A DNA stretch of 64,000 bases from an uncultured Eubacteriales bacterium (GCA_902801165.1 CADCHI010000001.1:62001-126000), one strand, 5' to 3'; numbered from the stretch's first letter, positions 34,601-41,770 are shown. Translations and numbers: made by a program. The notes: generated by a model not told the origin, from the letters alone.

Positions 34601-36848
34601 CGAAGATTTCCACCGGCTCCGGGCCGACGTTTTTCACGGTCATGTGGACAGTCACCCGGTCGCCGGGGCCGTAAAGGTTCTTCCAGGGGGTGACGTAGTA
34701 GTCCAGACTGATGCCCGGGCTCTCTTTATCCTTTATGGAGGGATTATAGGCCAGGGACACCACCTCGGATTCCACGACCTTTGACTTGCCCTTCTTGTCG
34801 GTATAGGTGCCGGAGAGCTGCAGGCGCAGGGCGCGGGGCTCTATGTAAGTGGGCACGGGGATGGTGGCCATCACCTGGGCCAGGTAGCCGAAGTCCGCGT
34901 CCGTGCCCATGTATTTGTTCTTCAGCTTGAACTCATCCGTCTTGAAGACTTCGTTGTGATCCGTGTTGACCTGCTTGATCGTCAGCATCAGGTTTCGGAC
35001 CTCGGCAAGCTCGGGCCCTTCGATGCCGACGCGAATGGGGATGTCGATCGTGTCTCCCGCATAGACGCGGCTCACATAGTCATTTTTGTCCACGGAAAGG
35101 ATGAGGGTGGGCTTGCTGGTCCCGCTCTCGTGGCCCAGCGATATCTTCGCGGGACGCCAGGTCGGGCCAAACTCCACCGTCTCCTGCTCGAGCATCCCGG
35201 TTCGCTGGTTCCTGAGATACACCGTGGCTGCGCGTTTATTCCAGCTTTCCGGCGCCTCCTTGATGTGCATATGATAGGTAAAGTCATAGCTTTCGCCGGC
35301 TGACAACGTCATGCCTATGAGCGACCATTCATTCGCGAATGCGTCGTCAGCGTAGCCCAGGCCAAATCCCTCAAGTCTGTAGCTGCTGTAATTGTCGATG
35401 GTCAGCCGCAGTTGCACCTTCACATCGGCGCCGTCGTAGAAGGCGCTGTCCCAATCGGGAATGTCGGTGACCACGAATCTGCGCGCCGAGAAGACCTCGC
35501 CCGCGTCCTCGAAGACCGGCACGGTCGGGTTCCCGCCGCCGAAGGTGCTGTTGATGTCGCCCGGCAGGGGATCGTCGCCGGGGCCCATGCCGCCGACCAT
35601 GCCGAGCCACTTCTGAACGCCCGGCCAGGCGATGCCGTCCGGCTCAAAGTCGTGGGCCTGCTCCACCGCCTTCACCGCCGCCTCGGTCTTGTTGCCGAAG
35701 ATGCCGTCGGCCGCGCCGCAGTTGAAGCCGCCGGCGTTCAGCGCTCCCTGCAAATCCTTCACGCCGTCGCCCCGGTCGCCCTTGCGGTAGGTGGGCTGGG
35801 GCTCCTGCTCCTGGCGCTCCAGCTCGCCGCAGCGCTCGCAGGCGCGCTCGCGCACGCCGATGGAGAAGTCGGTCATCTCGGCGACCACGGTCCATTCACC
35901 GAACCGGTGGCCCTTCCGGGGAACCGCTTCGGTCTCCTCCAGGCCGCAGGCCGCGCAGGCGTGCGTCTGGCTGCCCTCCTCGGTGCAGGTGGGCTCGAGG
36001 GTGACGGTCCAGTCGCCAAAGTCATGGGGGGCCTTTTCGACGGCTTCCCCTTCTTCGAACCCGCAGATCTGGCAGGTGTGGGTGCGCGCGCCCTCCTGCG
36101 TGCAGGTGGGTTCAAGGGTGACGGTCCAGTCGCCGTAGGTGTGGGGCAGAGTGTCGATGGCCTGGACATCCACGTGCCCGCACTTTTCGCAGGTGCGCGT
36201 GCGCTCGCCCTTCTCGGAGCAGGTGCTCTCCCGGGTGACAGTCCAGTCGCCATAGGTGTGGGGGAGCCTGTCGATGTCGCGCGTCTTTTTCTTGCCGCAG
36301 ACGGAGCACTTGCGCTCCTCCACGCCCTTCCGATCGCAGGTGGCCTTCCGCGTGGTCTTCCACTTCCCCCACGTATGATCGACCATGGGCGTGGAGCGGG
36401 TCTCCTTCACGCCGCAGCGGGAGCAGGTGCGGACCTCCTCGCCATCGGCGGTGCAGGTGGCGGCCCTACTGGTGGACCAGGAGCCAAAGCTGTGGCCCAG
36501 CGCGGCGGTGGAGCGGGTCTCACTCGCGCCACAGCGGGAGCAGGTGCGAACCTCCTCGCCGCCGGCGGTGCAGGTGGCATTCTTGCTGGCTGTCCAGCCG
36601 CCGAAATTGTGGCCCAGCGCGCTGCCGTTCGGTTCCCGCTTCGTGGTGCCGCAGTAGATGCACGTGTAGTTCTTGTAGCCGGGGGCGGTGCAGGTCGGTT
36701 CGGTCGAACCGGTTTGCCGCCATCCGTGGTTGCCGCCGTTGGCGGCGGAATTGGGGCTGGGGCATTCTCCGGCCAGGGCGGATACGGGAACGAGGCCCGC
36801 GAGCATCAGCACCGCCAGCAGGATCGCCAGGATTTTTCTCGGTTTCAT
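31692..36848 (-). CDS. giant secreted multidomain protein with C-terminal alpha/beta hydrolase
   Basis: This 1718-residue protein starts with a signal peptide (MKPRKILAILLAVLMLAGLV). Residues 40-345 hold eight ~38-residue repeats of the form HxxGxW..C..G...RxCxxCG, each with three Cys. A peptidoglycan-binding-like domain (GDRGDGVKDLQGALNAGGF, residues 350-410) follows. Residues 450-1230 form several beta-rich domains resembling bacterial Ig/CARDB-like modules. A low-complexity stalk (1261-1429) contains 13 copies of a 13-residue PAESGAGGEAVES-type unit. The last ~270 residues are a dienelactone-hydrolase/esterase-like domain with nucleophile GWSQGG, an Asp in EDDTVDP and His in GMDHTFN. No LPXTG motif or membrane anchor is seen at the C-terminus (LGTYLAAN). 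The ATG at 36848 follows AAAGGGGG. It probably displays an esterase in or beyond the cell wall; the substrate is unknown. Confidence 0.85.
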   Translation of the reverse strand: MKPRKILAILLAVLMLAGLVPVSALAGECPSPNSAANGGNHGWRQTGSTEPTCTAPGYKNYTCIYCGTTKREPNGSALGHNFGGWTASKNATCTAGGEEVRTCSRCGASETRSTAALGHSFGSWSTSRAATCTADGEEVRTCSRCGVKETRSTPMVDHTWGKWKTTRKATCDRKGVEERKCSVCGKKKTRDIDRLPHTYGDWTVTRESTCSEKGERTRTCEKCGHVDVQAIDTLPHTYGDWTVTLEPTCTQEGARTHTCQICGFEEGEAVEKAPHDFGDWTVTLEPTCTEEGSQTHACAACGLEETEAVPRKGHRFGEWTVVAEMTDFSIGVRERACERCGELERQEQEPQPTYRKGDRGDGVKDLQGALNAGGFNCGAADGIFGNKTEAAVKAVEQAHDFEPDGIAWPGVQKWLGMVGGMGPGDDPLPGDINSTFGGGNPTVPVFEDAGEVFSARRFVVTDIPDWDSAFYDGADVKVQLRLTIDNYSSYRLEGFGLGYADDAFANEWSLIGMTLSAGESYDFTYHMHIKEAPESWNKRAATVYLRNQRTGMLEQETVEFGPTWRPAKISLGHESGTSKPTLILSVDKNDYVSRVYAGDTIDIPIRVGIEGPELAEVRNLMLTIKQVNTDHNEVFKTDEFKLKNKYMGTDADFGYLAQVMATIPVPTYIEPRALRLQLSGTYTDKKGKSKVVESEVVSLAYNPSIKDKESPGISLDYYVTPWKNLYGPGDRVTVHMTVKNVGPEPVEIFGMRFIGPNKEILSKLDDIQDVPAQTILTTGATADASWSYTIQKEDCDAASMEADVHVRGMLLKDGRTIITPSIHVSIPCREILPEFLSLTAQVQEERPLYTPGMTVPVRLTLSDTTNRRLTRTRIYATGDNQKSGILNDRIWHDFGHGASGFMIGDMGPIDYKYKTMLIGVTIPEDFTGDAFRASWVAEGDYPAEYRSARSNTATVQLPIMQTSDEATELSLNVELRSICPHEDGIWRGDDVVDVKLSADYLGSSPAKRLIIEGADTTGKQPITLSAENTDQVSDTVQLTLDKGQMTGGTQTFVFRALANVKDADTTDYMTANHTLVFDFTPQGKGEVVVTATILSECPNEDGKWRSGDNALVRVEASYDGPVMPPRRIDYSAYAPGNTESAVAHSEIWYADTIADEFTVHLDSHDAVNDKIVYTIAAYVCEGESGIYTCDNSTQLIFEMSPTGTGPDADGPSAGGMGTDAEELPAFVHPDSIYIDTGHTPAWMAEAIAAQGESEDETTESPAESGAGGEVTEVPAESGAGGEVAEAPAESGAGGEATESPAESGAGGEAVESPAESGSGGEAVESPAESGAGGEAVESPAESGAGGEAVESPAESGAGGEAVESPAESGAGSEAVESPAESGAGGEATESPAESGAGGEATESPAESGAGGEATESPAESGAGGEIDEFSDEGGEGNAIEAAESTCTETVVSIAGADYDIPATICLPQGDGPFPAVVMLHGTGSTRDEAGDGYRFAAPVLAEVYGIATIRIDFPGNGDSAADYMQYNFHSAVADAKAAADYMASLDCIDGNAIGVMGWSQGGTDALLACAWEPETFKALVTWAGAPDMMLDDFFTEADYAEARANGYFVMEFDWRESLNVSLQWCDDVANTDVLREFSEGFMGPVLAIAGTEDDTVDPRWSRMIVDASGNPMSRAYFIEGMDHTFNVFSEEDQHSLRQAVDATGAFFLRTLGTYLAAN
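32562..33068 (-). repeat. 13 tandem 39-bp coding repeats (PAESGAGGEAVES stalk)
   Basis: Exactly thirteen 39-nt units encode PAESGAGGExxEx within the secreted hydrolase gene. Central units are almost identical (AVES or ATES endings) and the ends diverge (VTEV, VAEA, IDEF), as expected for a slippage-prone array. It encodes an acidic, extended linker between the Ig-like modules and the hydrolase. Confidence 0.92.
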
Positions 36849-37067
36849 CAGGATTCCCCCTTTTGGTCTTGATCTGTACACAGGATATATGACTGATGGG
36901 AACGGGCGCGTCATGCCGGCTGGAGCCAGCATGTTTTCCAATTGATTACTGATTCCATGGAGCGGGCGGCTGTGAGCGGCCCCTGCCGGGAATCGCTCCT
37001 GCTCTGCGCCATCGCCTGATGGTTCGGATTTTCTGAAAAGGAAACAGAAATTTACCAATCCATTATA

Positions 37068-37096
37068 ATTGTAGCATAAATGGTTTGAATTGTCTA
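37068..37096 (-). promoter_or_regulatory. promoter of the secreted hydrolase gene
   Basis: Reading the minus strand, -35 TAGACA (37096-37091) and -10 TACAAT (37073-37068) are 17 bp apart, giving a leader of about 210 nt before the ATG at 36848. Confidence 0.6.
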
Positions 37097-37151
37097 CTGT
37101 ATAGAAACAATATTGGGACGAATGATGGCCGAGACAGGCCCGCGGCCATGG

Positions 37152-37200
37152 AAAAAGAAAGAGCCCCGAAGGGCGCTGTGATTCAGGCACCCTTCGGGGC
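37152..37200 (-). terminator. terminator of the ABC exporter transcript
   Basis: An 11-bp stem (GCCCCGAAGGG / CCCTTCGGGGC, 16-nt loop) is followed on the minus strand by CTCTTTCTTTTTC. It separates the exporter gene (37515) from the secreted hydrolase promoter. Confidence 0.75.
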
Positions 37201-37230
37201 AAAAGGAAAGGGGGGATCATTCCCAAACAT

Positions 37231-37292
37231 TGATTAGGAAAACGGAACGTTTTCCGGGTCGGCGGCCCACTTGGTGAGGACGCCGACAATCA
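37231..37292 (+). repeat. three-way-junction element, copy e
   Basis: This single copy has closing stem TGATT/AATCA, hairpin 2 GGAAAACG-GAA-CGTTTTCC and hairpin 3 GTCGGCG/CGCCGAC. Its inner helix CC-CAC/GTG-a-GG is unique to this copy. It lies in the 3' region of the ABC exporter transcript, antisense to it, beside the terminator at 37152-37200. Confidence 0.8.
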
Positions 37293-37323
37293 TTCCCACT
37301 CGACAGGACTTAACTGATTCTGT

Positions 37324-37410
37324 TTAGGAAATGATGTTCGTCCTGTTCGTGGCTCCTCTGATTATTTGATATATCCATATGATCCAGCCTATCACCCCTC
37401 CTGTTATCAT
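37324..37410 (-). other. possible 28-aa hydrophobic small ORF under its own promoter
   Basis: An ATG at 37410 opens a 28-codon frame starting MITGGVIGWIIWIYQII with a polar tail, ending at TAA (37324-37326). A promoter (37467-37494) and the operator copy at 37402-37432 lie just upstream. No good ribosome binding site precedes the ATG, so coding status is doubtful. The rest of the 666-nt gap 36849-37514 holds the promoter, terminator, element and operator listed here. Confidence 0.25.
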
Positions 37411-37432
37411 TTTGTTATCAGCGTTGATAACA
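37402..37432. promoter_or_regulatory. three-half-site operator, copy 1
   Basis: TGTTATCA, 3 bp, TGTTATCA, 4 bp, TGATAACA. The same 31-bp arrangement recurs at 39607-39637 on the other side of the ABC exporter and its regulator remnant. It lies just downstream of the promoter at 37467-37494. Confidence 0.6.
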
Positions 37433-37466
37433 GAGAAGGGGAACTGCTGCGGATAATAGCACTGTT

Positions 37467-37494
37467 ATTATACCAAAACACAGTCCAATTTCAA
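37467..37494 (-). promoter_or_regulatory. promoter downstream of the ABC exporter gene
   Basis: Reading the minus strand, -35 TTGAAA (37494-37489) and -10 TATAAT (37472-37467) are 16 bp apart. The operator copy 1 lies 34 bp downstream of the -10. No convincing gene follows except the doubtful 28-codon frame. Confidence 0.5.
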
Positions 37495-37514
37495 GATGCC
37501 TTGAGGGAATATGG

Positions 37515-39239
37515 TTATCTCTGGGAGACGGTGAACAGCGAATAGAAATAGCCATTCTGTTCCATAAGTTCTCCGAAAGTCCCTTGTTCCGAAACCTCGC
37601 CATTTTTCAGTGCGAACAGACCGGTACAGCGGCGAAGAATGTTTTCATCCAGGTCGTGAGTGACGATGACGCGGGTGTAGCCGTCCAGCTTCAGAATGGC
37701 GTCCAGCACCTCAAAGGAGGTCTCCGCGTCCAGGGACGCCGTGGCCTCGTCCACAAGGAGTACCGGGGTCTTCCGCAGCAGCGCCCGGGCAATGGAAATC
37801 CGCTGCCGCTCGCCGCCGGAGAGGCCGGAGCCGTTCTCCCCGCAGAGATAGTCCGCGCCCTTTTCGTCGATGAGCTTTTTCAGCCCCGAAAGCCGCACGG
37901 CGCGGTCGATCTCCTCTTCTGGGAATTCGGAGAACATGGTGATGTTGTCGCGAATCGTGCTGTTGAATACAAACACGCTCTGCTGAATGATGGACACGAG
38001 GTCGTAGAGCGAACTGGCGGAAACGGTTTTGAGTTCTTTTCCGTCATAGAGAATCTCGCCCTGATAGTTTTTCGAGGACGCCATCAGCAGATTCAGGATC
38101 GTCGATTTGCCGCTGCCGGAGCCGCCCACCAGGGCGTAGCAGCCGCCGGCGCGCAGTTCCATGTCCACGTCACACAGCACAGGCTTTCCTTCTTCATAGG
38201 CAAACGCGAGATCCTTGACCGAGATCCCCTCGGTGAGCTGCGGCGGGATCTGCTCGCCCTCTTCGGAAACATGCTTGTTCAGCGCCTGCGCCAGCTTGTC
38301 GATCAGCGAGTTGGCGGACATCATGCCGGCGAAAAACGTCGGGAACGCCTGGATGGGGCCCAGTACGTAGTTCAGCAGCTGAACGAATACGATGGCGGTA
38401 CCCGCCGTGATGCCCTTACCGGAAAGAGCCAGCGCGGCGGCCACAAAGAACACGCCGAACTGCAGGATCGCGCCTGCGAAGCCTGAGGAATAGCTTACCA
38501 GAACGTTCACCTTCGTGCGTTTTTTCGAGGCTTCCGCTACGTTAGCGTTGCTGTGATCATGCAATCTGGCAATGCTTTTCTCCGCCTTAAAGCTCTTAAT
38601 CACAGAGAAACCCATGAGTGCGTCCTTCAGCATGCCGGTGTAGCGCTCTTTTTGATCGGAAACGCTCTTTTCCGCGATTGCCGCCTTGTTCCCCAAAACC
38701 ACGGAGACGATGATGGGCAGCAGGGAGAAACCGATGGCGATCAGCGTCAGCAGCGGGCTGTACCACAGCATGAGGCCCAGCGCGCCGACAAACGCGATGC
38801 CGACCTGTATCGTGCTCTGCAGCCGTCCGATGAAGTCCGTTTCGATGGTGTTTACGTCGTTGGAGAGCGCAGAGATATAGAGCGAGCTGTCCTCGCCGGA
38901 GAAAGCCTGAATGCCTTTTTCCATAAGCCGGTCAAAAACGTATTCCCGATACTGCTTCATTGCCTTTGCGCGGAACTCAGAGAGGAACGTCCTGTCCAGA
39001 ATCCATCCCAGACCAAACAGCGCAAACGCGCCTCCCGTGATGATCAGCAGCGTGGCGAAGCCGTAGGGGCATTCTCCGGAGATCAGGTCGGCGACCTCCT
39101 TGATGAGCCAGGAGATCACCAGCTCTGCCGCAGCGCCGAACAGGGATGCGATCACCGTCATCGCCAAATTGAACTTGTTATTCCGAAACAGTTCTTTGAG
39201 AAAAGGGCGCCGCAGCGCCTTGATTTCTTTCTTATTCAT
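37515..39239 (-). CDS. ABC exporter, fused permease and ATPase
   Basis: This 574-residue membrane protein has an N-terminal six-helix ABC exporter domain (residues 1-310). The ATPase follows, with Walker A ALVGGSGSGKSTILNLL near residue 375, signature GLSGGERQRISIARALL, Walker B PVLLVDEATASLD and an H-loop in IVTHDLDEN. It would work as a homodimer or with a partner encoded elsewhere, exporting a lipid, peptide or drug. I chose the ATG at 39239 (MNKKEIKALRR) because AGGAGA lies 7 nt upstream. A gutted XRE regulator gene ends 28 nt upstream on the same strand and shares its promoter. Base composition is lower in GC than the neighbouring core genes, suggesting acquisition. Confidence 0.9.
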   Translation of the reverse strand: MNKKEIKALRRPFLKELFRNNKFNLAMTVIASLFGAAAELVISWLIKEVADLISGECPYGFATLLIITGGAFALFGLGWILDRTFLSEFRAKAMKQYREYVFDRLMEKGIQAFSGEDSSLYISALSNDVNTIETDFIGRLQSTIQVGIAFVGALGLMLWYSPLLTLIAIGFSLLPIIVSVVLGNKAAIAEKSVSDQKERYTGMLKDALMGFSVIKSFKAEKSIARLHDHSNANVAEASKKRTKVNVLVSYSSGFAGAILQFGVFFVAAALALSGKGITAGTAIVFVQLLNYVLGPIQAFPTFFAGMMSANSLIDKLAQALNKHVSEEGEQIPPQLTEGISVKDLAFAYEEGKPVLCDVDMELRAGGCYALVGGSGSGKSTILNLLMASSKNYQGEILYDGKELKTVSASSLYDLVSIIQQSVFVFNSTIRDNITMFSEFPEEEIDRAVRLSGLKKLIDEKGADYLCGENGSGLSGGERQRISIARALLRKTPVLLVDEATASLDAETSFEVLDAILKLDGYTRVIVTHDLDENILRRCTGLFALKNGEVSEQGTFGELMEQNGYFYSLFTVSQR

Positions 39240-39267
39240 GATGATTCTCCTGTTCAATGAGGGATTT

Positions 39268-39420
39268 TCAAAGAGCGGTAAGCTCTTCATTATCAAATTG
39301 GTTTATCGCATAATCGACACCGTCCATTGCCGTCACCCCCAGCGCTTCGGAAAGCTGCTCCTGGGTCAGCGACCGTTCCTTGCGGAAGGCGCGGATGTTT
39401 TCTGCCAGCATCATCTTCAT
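39268..39420 (-). pseudogene. XRE regulator reduced to its DNA-binding N-terminus by deletion
   Basis: The 50-residue product starts MKMMLAENIRAFRKERSLT, a clear XRE helix-turn-helix (QEQLSEALGVT). It then jumps to AMDGVDYAINQFDNEEL and stops. Full-length relatives that I recall from Clostridial ABC-exporter operons are HTH plus TPR-like regulators of about 350 residues. Their C-terminus resembles the last 20 residues here. An in-frame deletion of roughly 0.9 kb is the simplest explanation. The AAGGAGGTG ribosome binding site and promoter (39451-39479) are intact. Confidence 0.7.
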
Positions 39421-39450
39421 TTGCCCACCTCCTTTGTACTTCTGTAAATG

Positions 39451-39479
39451 ATTATAAAGCATCGGAACCGGAAATTCAA
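39451..39479 (-). promoter_or_regulatory. promoter of the XRE/ABC exporter operon
   Basis: Reading the minus strand, -35 TTGAAT (39479-39474) and -10 TATAAT (39456-39451) are 17 bp apart, followed by an ideal AAGGAGGTG site and the ATG at 39420. Confidence 0.8.
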
Positions 39480-39606
39480 CGGACCAGTCGTATCAATCGG
39501 ATTTTATTTTTCCTACTGGCAGTAAGATTTTCATGCTTTGCGGATAAAAGAAATAATAGAGCAGCCGTCTATCATGAACCTATGCACATTTCGCAACACA
39601 ATATAT

Positions 39607-39637
39607 AGTTATCAAATTGTTATCAGCACTGATAACA
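39607..39637. promoter_or_regulatory. three-half-site operator, copy 2
   Basis: AGTTATCA, 3 bp, TGTTATCA, 4 bp, TGATAACA: the same spacing and orientation as copy 1 at 37402-37432. It lies about 130 bp upstream of the XRE/ABC promoter. Confidence 0.6.
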
Positions 39638-39719
39638 TAAATACAGCAGGCACTCCGAAGAATGCCTGCTGTATAAAGCTATTCAGGATAATTCAGCACA
39701 TTTTAAGCCAAAACCTGCA

Positions 39720-41027
39720 TTATTCCCACTCGATGGTGGCGACGGGCTTCGGGGACAGGTCGTAGAGCACGCGGTTCACGCCCTTGACCTCGGCGAGGAT
39801 GCGGTCGGTGATCTTGAGCAGCACGGGCCACTCGACCTGCTCGACGGTGGCGGTCATGGCGTCCACGGTGTTCACGGCGCGGAGGATGACGGGCCACTCG
39901 AAGCAGCGGGCGTTGTCACGCACGCCGGTGGAGCGGAAGTCCGGCACGACGGTGAAGTACTGCCACACCTTGCCGCGCAGGCCGGCCTTGTCGAACTCGT
40001 CGCGCAGGATGGCGTCGGCCTCGCGCAGGGCCTCGAGGCGGTCGCGGGTGATGGCGCCGAGGCAGCGCACGCCCAGGCCGGGGCCGGGGAAGGGCTGACG
40101 GTAGACCATGCTGTCGGGCAGGCCCAGGGCCACGCCGCAGGCGCGGACCTCGTCCTTGAACAGCATCTTGAGGGGCTCGACCAGTTCAAACTTCAGGTCC
40201 TCGGGCAGGCCGCCGACGTTGTGGTGGGACTTGACCATCTTGGCGGTCTTGGTGCCGGACTCCACGATGTCGGGATAGATGGTGCCCTGGCCCAGGAACT
40301 CGACGCCGTCCAGCTTGCGGGCCTCCTCCTCGAACACGCGGATGAACTCCGCGCCGATGATCTTGCGCTTCTGCTCGGGGTCGGAGACGCCGGCCAGCTT
40401 GTCCAGGAAGCGGTCCACGGCGTCCACGTAGATCAGGTTCGCGCCCAGCTGGTTGCGGAAGACCTCCACCACCTGCTCGGGTTCGCCCTTGCGCAGCAGG
40501 CCGTGATTGACGTGCACGCAGGTCAGCTGCTTGCCGATGGCGCGGATCAGCAGGGCCGCCACCACGGAGGAATCGACGCCGCCGGACAGGGCCAGCAGCA
40601 CCTTCTTGTCGCCCACCTGCTGACGGATCAGCTCGATCTGGTCGGCGATGAAGTTGTCCATGTTCCAGTTGGCTTCGGCCTTGCAGGTGTCAAACGTGAA
40701 GGCGCGCAGGGCTTCCTTGCGGATCTCGTCGTCCTCGGGCCACTTGTCCAGGCAGACGTCGGCCTTCTGCGCCTTGTGGTCCACGGCCATCAGCGGCACG
40801 CCGCTGCCATACACCGCATCGCTGGCGTCAATCTCAACGCCGTCCACCACGCGGTTCACGCCGCCGTTCAGCACGATGCCCTTCACGTTGGGCAGCGCCG
40901 CCAGCTGCTGCTCGGTGATGTCGTAGGGGTGAATCTCCGTGTACACGCCCAGCGCGCGAATCTCGCGGGCGATCTGAGCGCTCTGAGTGCTGCCGAGGTC
41001 CAGAATGACGATCATGTCCTGCTGCAT
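39720..41027 (-). CDS. guaA: GMP synthase with vestigial glutaminase domain
   Basis: This enzyme converts XMP to GMP using ATP. It has 435 aa, versus about 515 in ordinary GuaA. Residues 1-105 are a shortened class-I glutaminase domain: DLGSTQSAQIAREIRALGV and GIVLNGGVNRVV are kept, but the nucleophile region GICYG reads PLMAVDHKAQ and the His-x-Glu dyad is absent. The ATP-pyrophosphatase domain has LLALSGGVDSSVVAALL near residue 140. The dimerisation domain has RQPFPGPGLGVRCLG and ends KPVATIEWE. It should depend on free ammonia or a separate glutaminase. The start follows GGGGAGG. It is a core gene amid accessory ones. Confidence 0.93.
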   Translation of the reverse strand: MQQDMIVILDLGSTQSAQIAREIRALGVYTEIHPYDITEQQLAALPNVKGIVLNGGVNRVVDGVEIDASDAVYGSGVPLMAVDHKAQKADVCLDKWPEDDEIRKEALRAFTFDTCKAEANWNMDNFIADQIELIRQQVGDKKVLLALSGGVDSSVVAALLIRAIGKQLTCVHVNHGLLRKGEPEQVVEVFRNQLGANLIYVDAVDRFLDKLAGVSDPEQKRKIIGAEFIRVFEEEARKLDGVEFLGQGTIYPDIVESGTKTAKMVKSHHNVGGLPEDLKFELVEPLKMLFKDEVRACGVALGLPDSMVYRQPFPGPGLGVRCLGAITRDRLEALREADAILRDEFDKAGLRGKVWQYFTVVPDFRSTGVRDNARCFEWPVILRAVNTVDAMTATVEQVEWPVLLKITDRILAEVKGVNRVLYDLSPKPVATIEWE

Positions 41028-41150
41028 AATGTGCCTCCCCGTATCATATTTTCATTGGTATGAAGGTATTTTAGCACCTTTGCCGCCTTCCCGTCATTAA
41101 TGGAAGGTTATTTTGGGAAAATGTTTCTCACATGTTGTAATCGGAATTGA

Positions 41151-41179
41151 TTGACAAAGCATTGCAAATATAATATAAT
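41151..41179 (+). promoter_or_regulatory. consensus promoter of the toxin-antitoxin operon
   Basis: TTGACA (41151-41156), 17 bp, TATAAT (41174-41179): a perfect sigma-70-type promoter, followed by GAGGAGG at 41197-41203. Confidence 0.9.
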
Positions 41180-41211
41180 AGTAATGAATAAGAAATGAGG
41201 AGGCAGGAATT

Positions 41212-41475
41212 ATGGCAACCGTACAGATTCGCGTCGACGATGCTTTGAAGTCTCGCGTCGACGAATTATACAGCACCCTTGGTCTGGACACCACCACCGC
41301 CGTGCGCATGTTCTTCATGGCGTCGCTGGAGCATGACGGTATTCCCTTCGAGGTGCGGCACATGCCGGATTACAGTTTGCGTGCCGCCATCCGCGACAGT
41401 CGTGCCCGCCGCAACCTCTCCGGACCCTACGACACCGCCCAGGCTGCCGTCGCCGCCATGCTGGAGGACGATTGA
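41212..41475 (+). CDS. RelB/DinJ family antitoxin
   Basis: This 87-residue protein starts MATVQIRVDDALKSRVDEL, the ribbon-helix-helix of RelB/DinJ antitoxins, which binds the operon promoter as a dimer. GLDTTTAVRMFFMASLEHDGIPFEV is the rest of the DNA-binding fold; the C-terminal half would wrap the toxin. Its stop lies 2 nt before the toxin ATG, so the genes are co-translated. Repression of the promoter at 41151 is expected from the family. Confidence 0.93.
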   Translation: MATVQIRVDDALKSRVDELYSTLGLDTTTAVRMFFMASLEHDGIPFEVRHMPDYSLRAAIRDSRARRNLSGPYDTAQAAVAAMLEDD

Positions 41476-41477
41476 CG

Positions 41478-41756
41478 ATGCTGAAAATCATGTTCACCAA
41501 CCGCATGAAGCGGGATGTGAAGCGCATGAAAAAGCGCGGCAAGGACATCGAAAAGCTCACCGCTGTGCTGGATGCCCTGGCCCGACAGCAGCCCTTACCT
41601 GAACGCAATTGGGACCACGCGCTCACCGGCAGCCTGGCCGACTTCCGCGAATGCCACATCGAGCCGGACTGGCTGCTGATGTATCAGGTGTTTGAGGATG
41701 TGCTCATACTTTCCGCCACTGCCACCGGTACCCACGCGGATTTGTTTGACGAATGA
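41478..41756 (+). CDS. yafQ: YafQ family toxin (mRNA interferase)
   Basis: This 92-residue RelE-superfamily ribonuclease would cleave mRNA at the ribosome. It keeps the residues known as catalytic in YafQ: His in NWDHALTG, His, Asp and Trp in ECHIEPDWLL, and the late His in GTHADLF. It is basic at the N-terminus (NRMKRDVKRMKKRGKDI), as expected for ribosome binding. I chose the ATG at 41478, with GGAGG about 10 nt upstream; a TTG at 41472 would overlap the antitoxin stop. The toxin looks active. Confidence 0.92.
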   Translation: MLKIMFTNRMKRDVKRMKKRGKDIEKLTAVLDALARQQPLPERNWDHALTGSLADFRECHIEPDWLLMYQVFEDVLILSATATGTHADLFDE

Positions 41757-41770
41757 ATCATAGACACGAA

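Noticed and set aside
31542..34784. 1080-codon plus-strand frame with FAARAGLGGGF repeats
   Set aside because: The apparent repeats are the antisense reading of the PAESG coding array in the secreted hydrolase gene.
37389..37440. Ordinary terminator for the ABC exporter at the TGTTATCA palindrome
   Set aside because: The stem is short and AT-rich, lacks a T-run, and the whole three-half-site pattern recurs at 39607 upstream of the operon, which fits an operator better.
41097..41363. Minus-strand 88-codon frame opposite the antitoxin
   Set aside because: It is antisense to a clear RelB/DinJ gene with promoter and ribosome binding site, and has no domain.
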